Positions 62,762-64,000 of a stretch of 64,000 nt of DNA are shown here, piece by piece (position 1 is the stretch's first letter; each line of letters begins with the position of its first letter). The notes beneath the pieces are model-generated. The model saw only the letters and a program-made list of their open reading frames with translations. It was not told the origin of the DNA and searched no databases. The position numbers and the translations under genes are program-made. This DNA is from Saccharothrix luteola. Its GTDB lineage: Bacteria; Actinomycetota; Actinomycetes; Mycobacteriales; Pseudonocardiaceae. Location: positions 221,228-285,227 of the forward strand of contig NZ_JAJHUO010000010.1 in the NCBI RefSeq assembly GCF_020859565.1, written 5' to 3'.

Positions 62762-63766
62762 GTGTCGAACACCAGGATCGCGGCGCTGCTGGCAGCCGCC
62801 CTCACCCTCGCCGCGTGCGGCCAGACCGAGACGCCCGCGGACAAACCCGCGGTGGCCCAGGGCGGTTCGGAGTTCGGCAAGGCGGGCGAGAAGAGCGCCG
62901 GCTTCGGCACCGACGCCCAGCCCGGCCAGTTCCCCCGCACCATCAAGCACGCCATGGGCGAGACCGTGATCGAGAAGCGCCCGGAACGCGTCGTCGTCCT
63001 CGACGGCGGCGAGCTGGACAACGTCGTCGCCCTGGGCATCAAGCCGGTCGGCGTCGCCTACCCGGACGGCGCGCCCACCATGCCCGGCTACATCGGTGAC
63101 AGGGCGGGCAACCCGGAGAACGTCGGCGGCATCACCAGCCTCAACCTGGAGACGATCGCCAAGCTCCAGCCCGACCTCATCATCGGCTCCCAACTGCGCG
63201 CCGAGCAGCAGTACCCGAAGCTCTCGGAAATCGCACCGACCGTCTTCGCCGCTCGCCCCGGCTACACGTGGAAGGAGAACTTCCGCCTGAACGCCGCCGC
63301 CCTCGACCGCTCCACCGAGGCCGAGAAGCTCATCAGCGACTACGAGGCCCACGCCAAGCGGGTCGGCGAGACCATCGAGTCCAAGGCGGGCAAGCGCCCA
63401 ACGGTCACCATGCTCCGCTTCATGCCGGGCAAGATCAGGCTCTACGCCAAGAAGAGCTTCATCGGCACGATCCTGATCGACGCGGGCATCCCCCAACCCC
63501 AAGCCAGCCAGGTGGACGACCTCGCCGTCGAGGTGAGCACCGAACAAATCGCCCAAGCGGACGCCGACTGGATCCTCATCGGCACCTACGGCGACCAAAC
63601 CAAGACGGCCCAAGCCCAAGTCCTGGGCGGCCCCCTGTGGCAAACCCTGACCGCCGTCAAATCGGCCCACGCCAAGCCCGTCCCCGACGAAACCTGGTTC
63701 CTGGGCCTGGGCGTCCTCGCCGCCGAAGAAGTCCTCACCGACCTCGAACAAACCCTCGCGCCGTAA
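62762..63766 (+). CDS. Iron-siderophore ABC transporter substrate-binding lipoprotein
   Basis: 334-residue class III periplasmic-binding-type lipoprotein (FecB/FepB, Peripla_BP_2). Signal peptide IAALLAAALTLAAC with lipobox LAAC. Typical blocks are TVIEKRPERVVVLDGGELDNVVALG, ETIAKLQPDLIIGS and PTVTMLRFMPGKIRLYAKKSFIGTIL (marker RFMPGKIRLYAKKS), then DADWILIGTY near the C terminus. GTG 62762 has GGAGGA eight bases upstream. No permease or ATPase follows, so the transporter is encoded elsewhere. The upstream iron box predicts repression by iron. Which siderophore it binds is not readable. Confidence 0.93.
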   Translation: MSNTRIAALLAAALTLAACGQTETPADKPAVAQGGSEFGKAGEKSAGFGTDAQPGQFPRTIKHAMGETVIEKRPERVVVLDGGELDNVVALGIKPVGVAYPDGAPTMPGYIGDRAGNPENVGGITSLNLETIAKLQPDLIIGSQLRAEQQYPKLSEIAPTVFAARPGYTWKENFRLNAAALDRSTEAEKLISDYEAHAKRVGETIESKAGKRPTVTMLRFMPGKIRLYAKKSFIGTILIDAGIPQPQASQVDDLAVEVSTEQIAQADADWILIGTYGDQTKTAQAQVLGGPLWQTLTAVKSAHAKPVPDETWFLGLGVLAAEEVLTDLEQTLAP

Positions 63767-63933
63767 CCCCGAACCACCCCGCCCGCCCTCAACCAACCCC
63801 ACCCACAACGGACCCGCAGCCCACCCACCTAGGCCCGATTTGACATGGGTTCGTCCGGCCTGGGGTGCCCGTGAGGGCCCCATGTGGCGGGTTCCAGTAG
63901 TCGTCGCAACACCTGGGTTGTTCGGGGGTTGTG
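63767..63933. other. Spacer after the lipoprotein; possible insertion-sequence left end
   Basis: The first ~65 bases are C-rich filler. GTTCCAGTAGTCGTCGCAAC near 63890-63909 resembles, from memory only, terminal sequences of actinobacterial IS30-like elements. No target duplication can be checked because the other end is outside the window. Confidence 0.3.
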
Positions 63934-64000
63934 GTGTTCGGGATCCGTGGGGATCGGTCGCCTCAGGGGCGTAGGAAGCTGGACGCGGAGCGTCGGGCCT
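63934..64000 (+). CDS. Possible transposase N-terminus, cut by window edge
   Basis: A GTG at 63934 (or 63931) opens a frame reading VFGIRGDRSPQGRRKLDAER up to the last base. The basic start is compatible with an IS30-family transposase, but only about 22 codons are visible and no domain is reached. Listed as tentative. Confidence 0.3.
   Translation, partial: MFGIRGDRSPQGRRKLDAERRA

Overview
The window is chromosomal DNA of a very G+C-rich actinomycete. GTG starts are common, several genes have their -10 element almost on the start codon, and gene content includes a GlgE-type glucan pathway, DUF3558 and DUF3817 proteins, an SPW-repeat protein, an IdeR-like iron box and a Cys-type leader peptide. 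Together these fit the Pseudonocardiaceae (Saccharothrix, Lentzea or Actinosynnema-like), but the genus is an inference. I see no tRNA, rRNA, CRISPR array, prophage or PKS/NRPS gene; most of the window is core metabolism.

Layout. 1-4.5 kb: a truncated nucleoside hydrolase, two methyltransferase-type genes overlapping an enoyl-CoA hydratase, and a lone ABC ATPase. 4.6-22.6 kb: alpha-glucan metabolism, with glgX, glgP and the tightly coupled run glgE-treS-mak-glgB. It is interrupted by a cysteine dioxygenase/rhodanese pair behind a Cys-codon leader peptide and attenuator hairpin, and by a lone NACHT NTPase (candidate anti-phage protein) between glgP and glgE. 22.7-35 kb: an ArsR-type regulator with an MFS exporter and paired operators, two tandem zinc-metallopeptidase lipoproteins, a CnoX-like thioredoxin, small regulators and an ABC-2 exporter. 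35-39.6 kb: a mannose module (GH92 mannosidase, LacI regulator, mannose-6-phosphate isomerase) with two matching operators. 40-45 kb: a secreted peptidase and a DosS/DosR-like two-component system with a PPOX protein. 45-52.5 kb: an arylamine N-acetyltransferase, paralogous membrane proteins, meaB (apparently frameshifted), thiolase, methylmalonyl-CoA epimerase, a TetR regulator, SPW protein and crotonyl-CoA carboxylase/reductase. 52.5-64 kb: a coiled-coil protein, hydrolases, a low-complexity tract, small zinc-ribbon proteins, a duplicated 3-hydroxyacyl-CoA dehydrogenase, the dhaKLM operon, an iron-siderophore binding lipoprotein and, at the very end, possibly the start of an insertion sequence.

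Three signals stand out. (1) A palindrome with core TACC-N4-GGTA lies before four separate acyl-CoA loci: enoyl-CoA hydratase, thiolase/epimerase, crotonyl-CoA carboxylase/reductase and hydroxyacyl-CoA dehydrogenase. This suggests one regulon, for which the TetR gene at 49.9-50.5 kb is a natural candidate regulator. (2) Four intergenic spacers carry a modular palindromic repeat family made of roughly 20-23-base units with interchangeable cores, laid out as mirror-image arrays that abut TGA stop codons as TGACCG. (3) The cysteine dioxygenase operon is preceded by a leader peptide with Cys-Gly-Cys immediately before a perfect 13-bp hairpin, on a catabolic rather than a biosynthetic gene.
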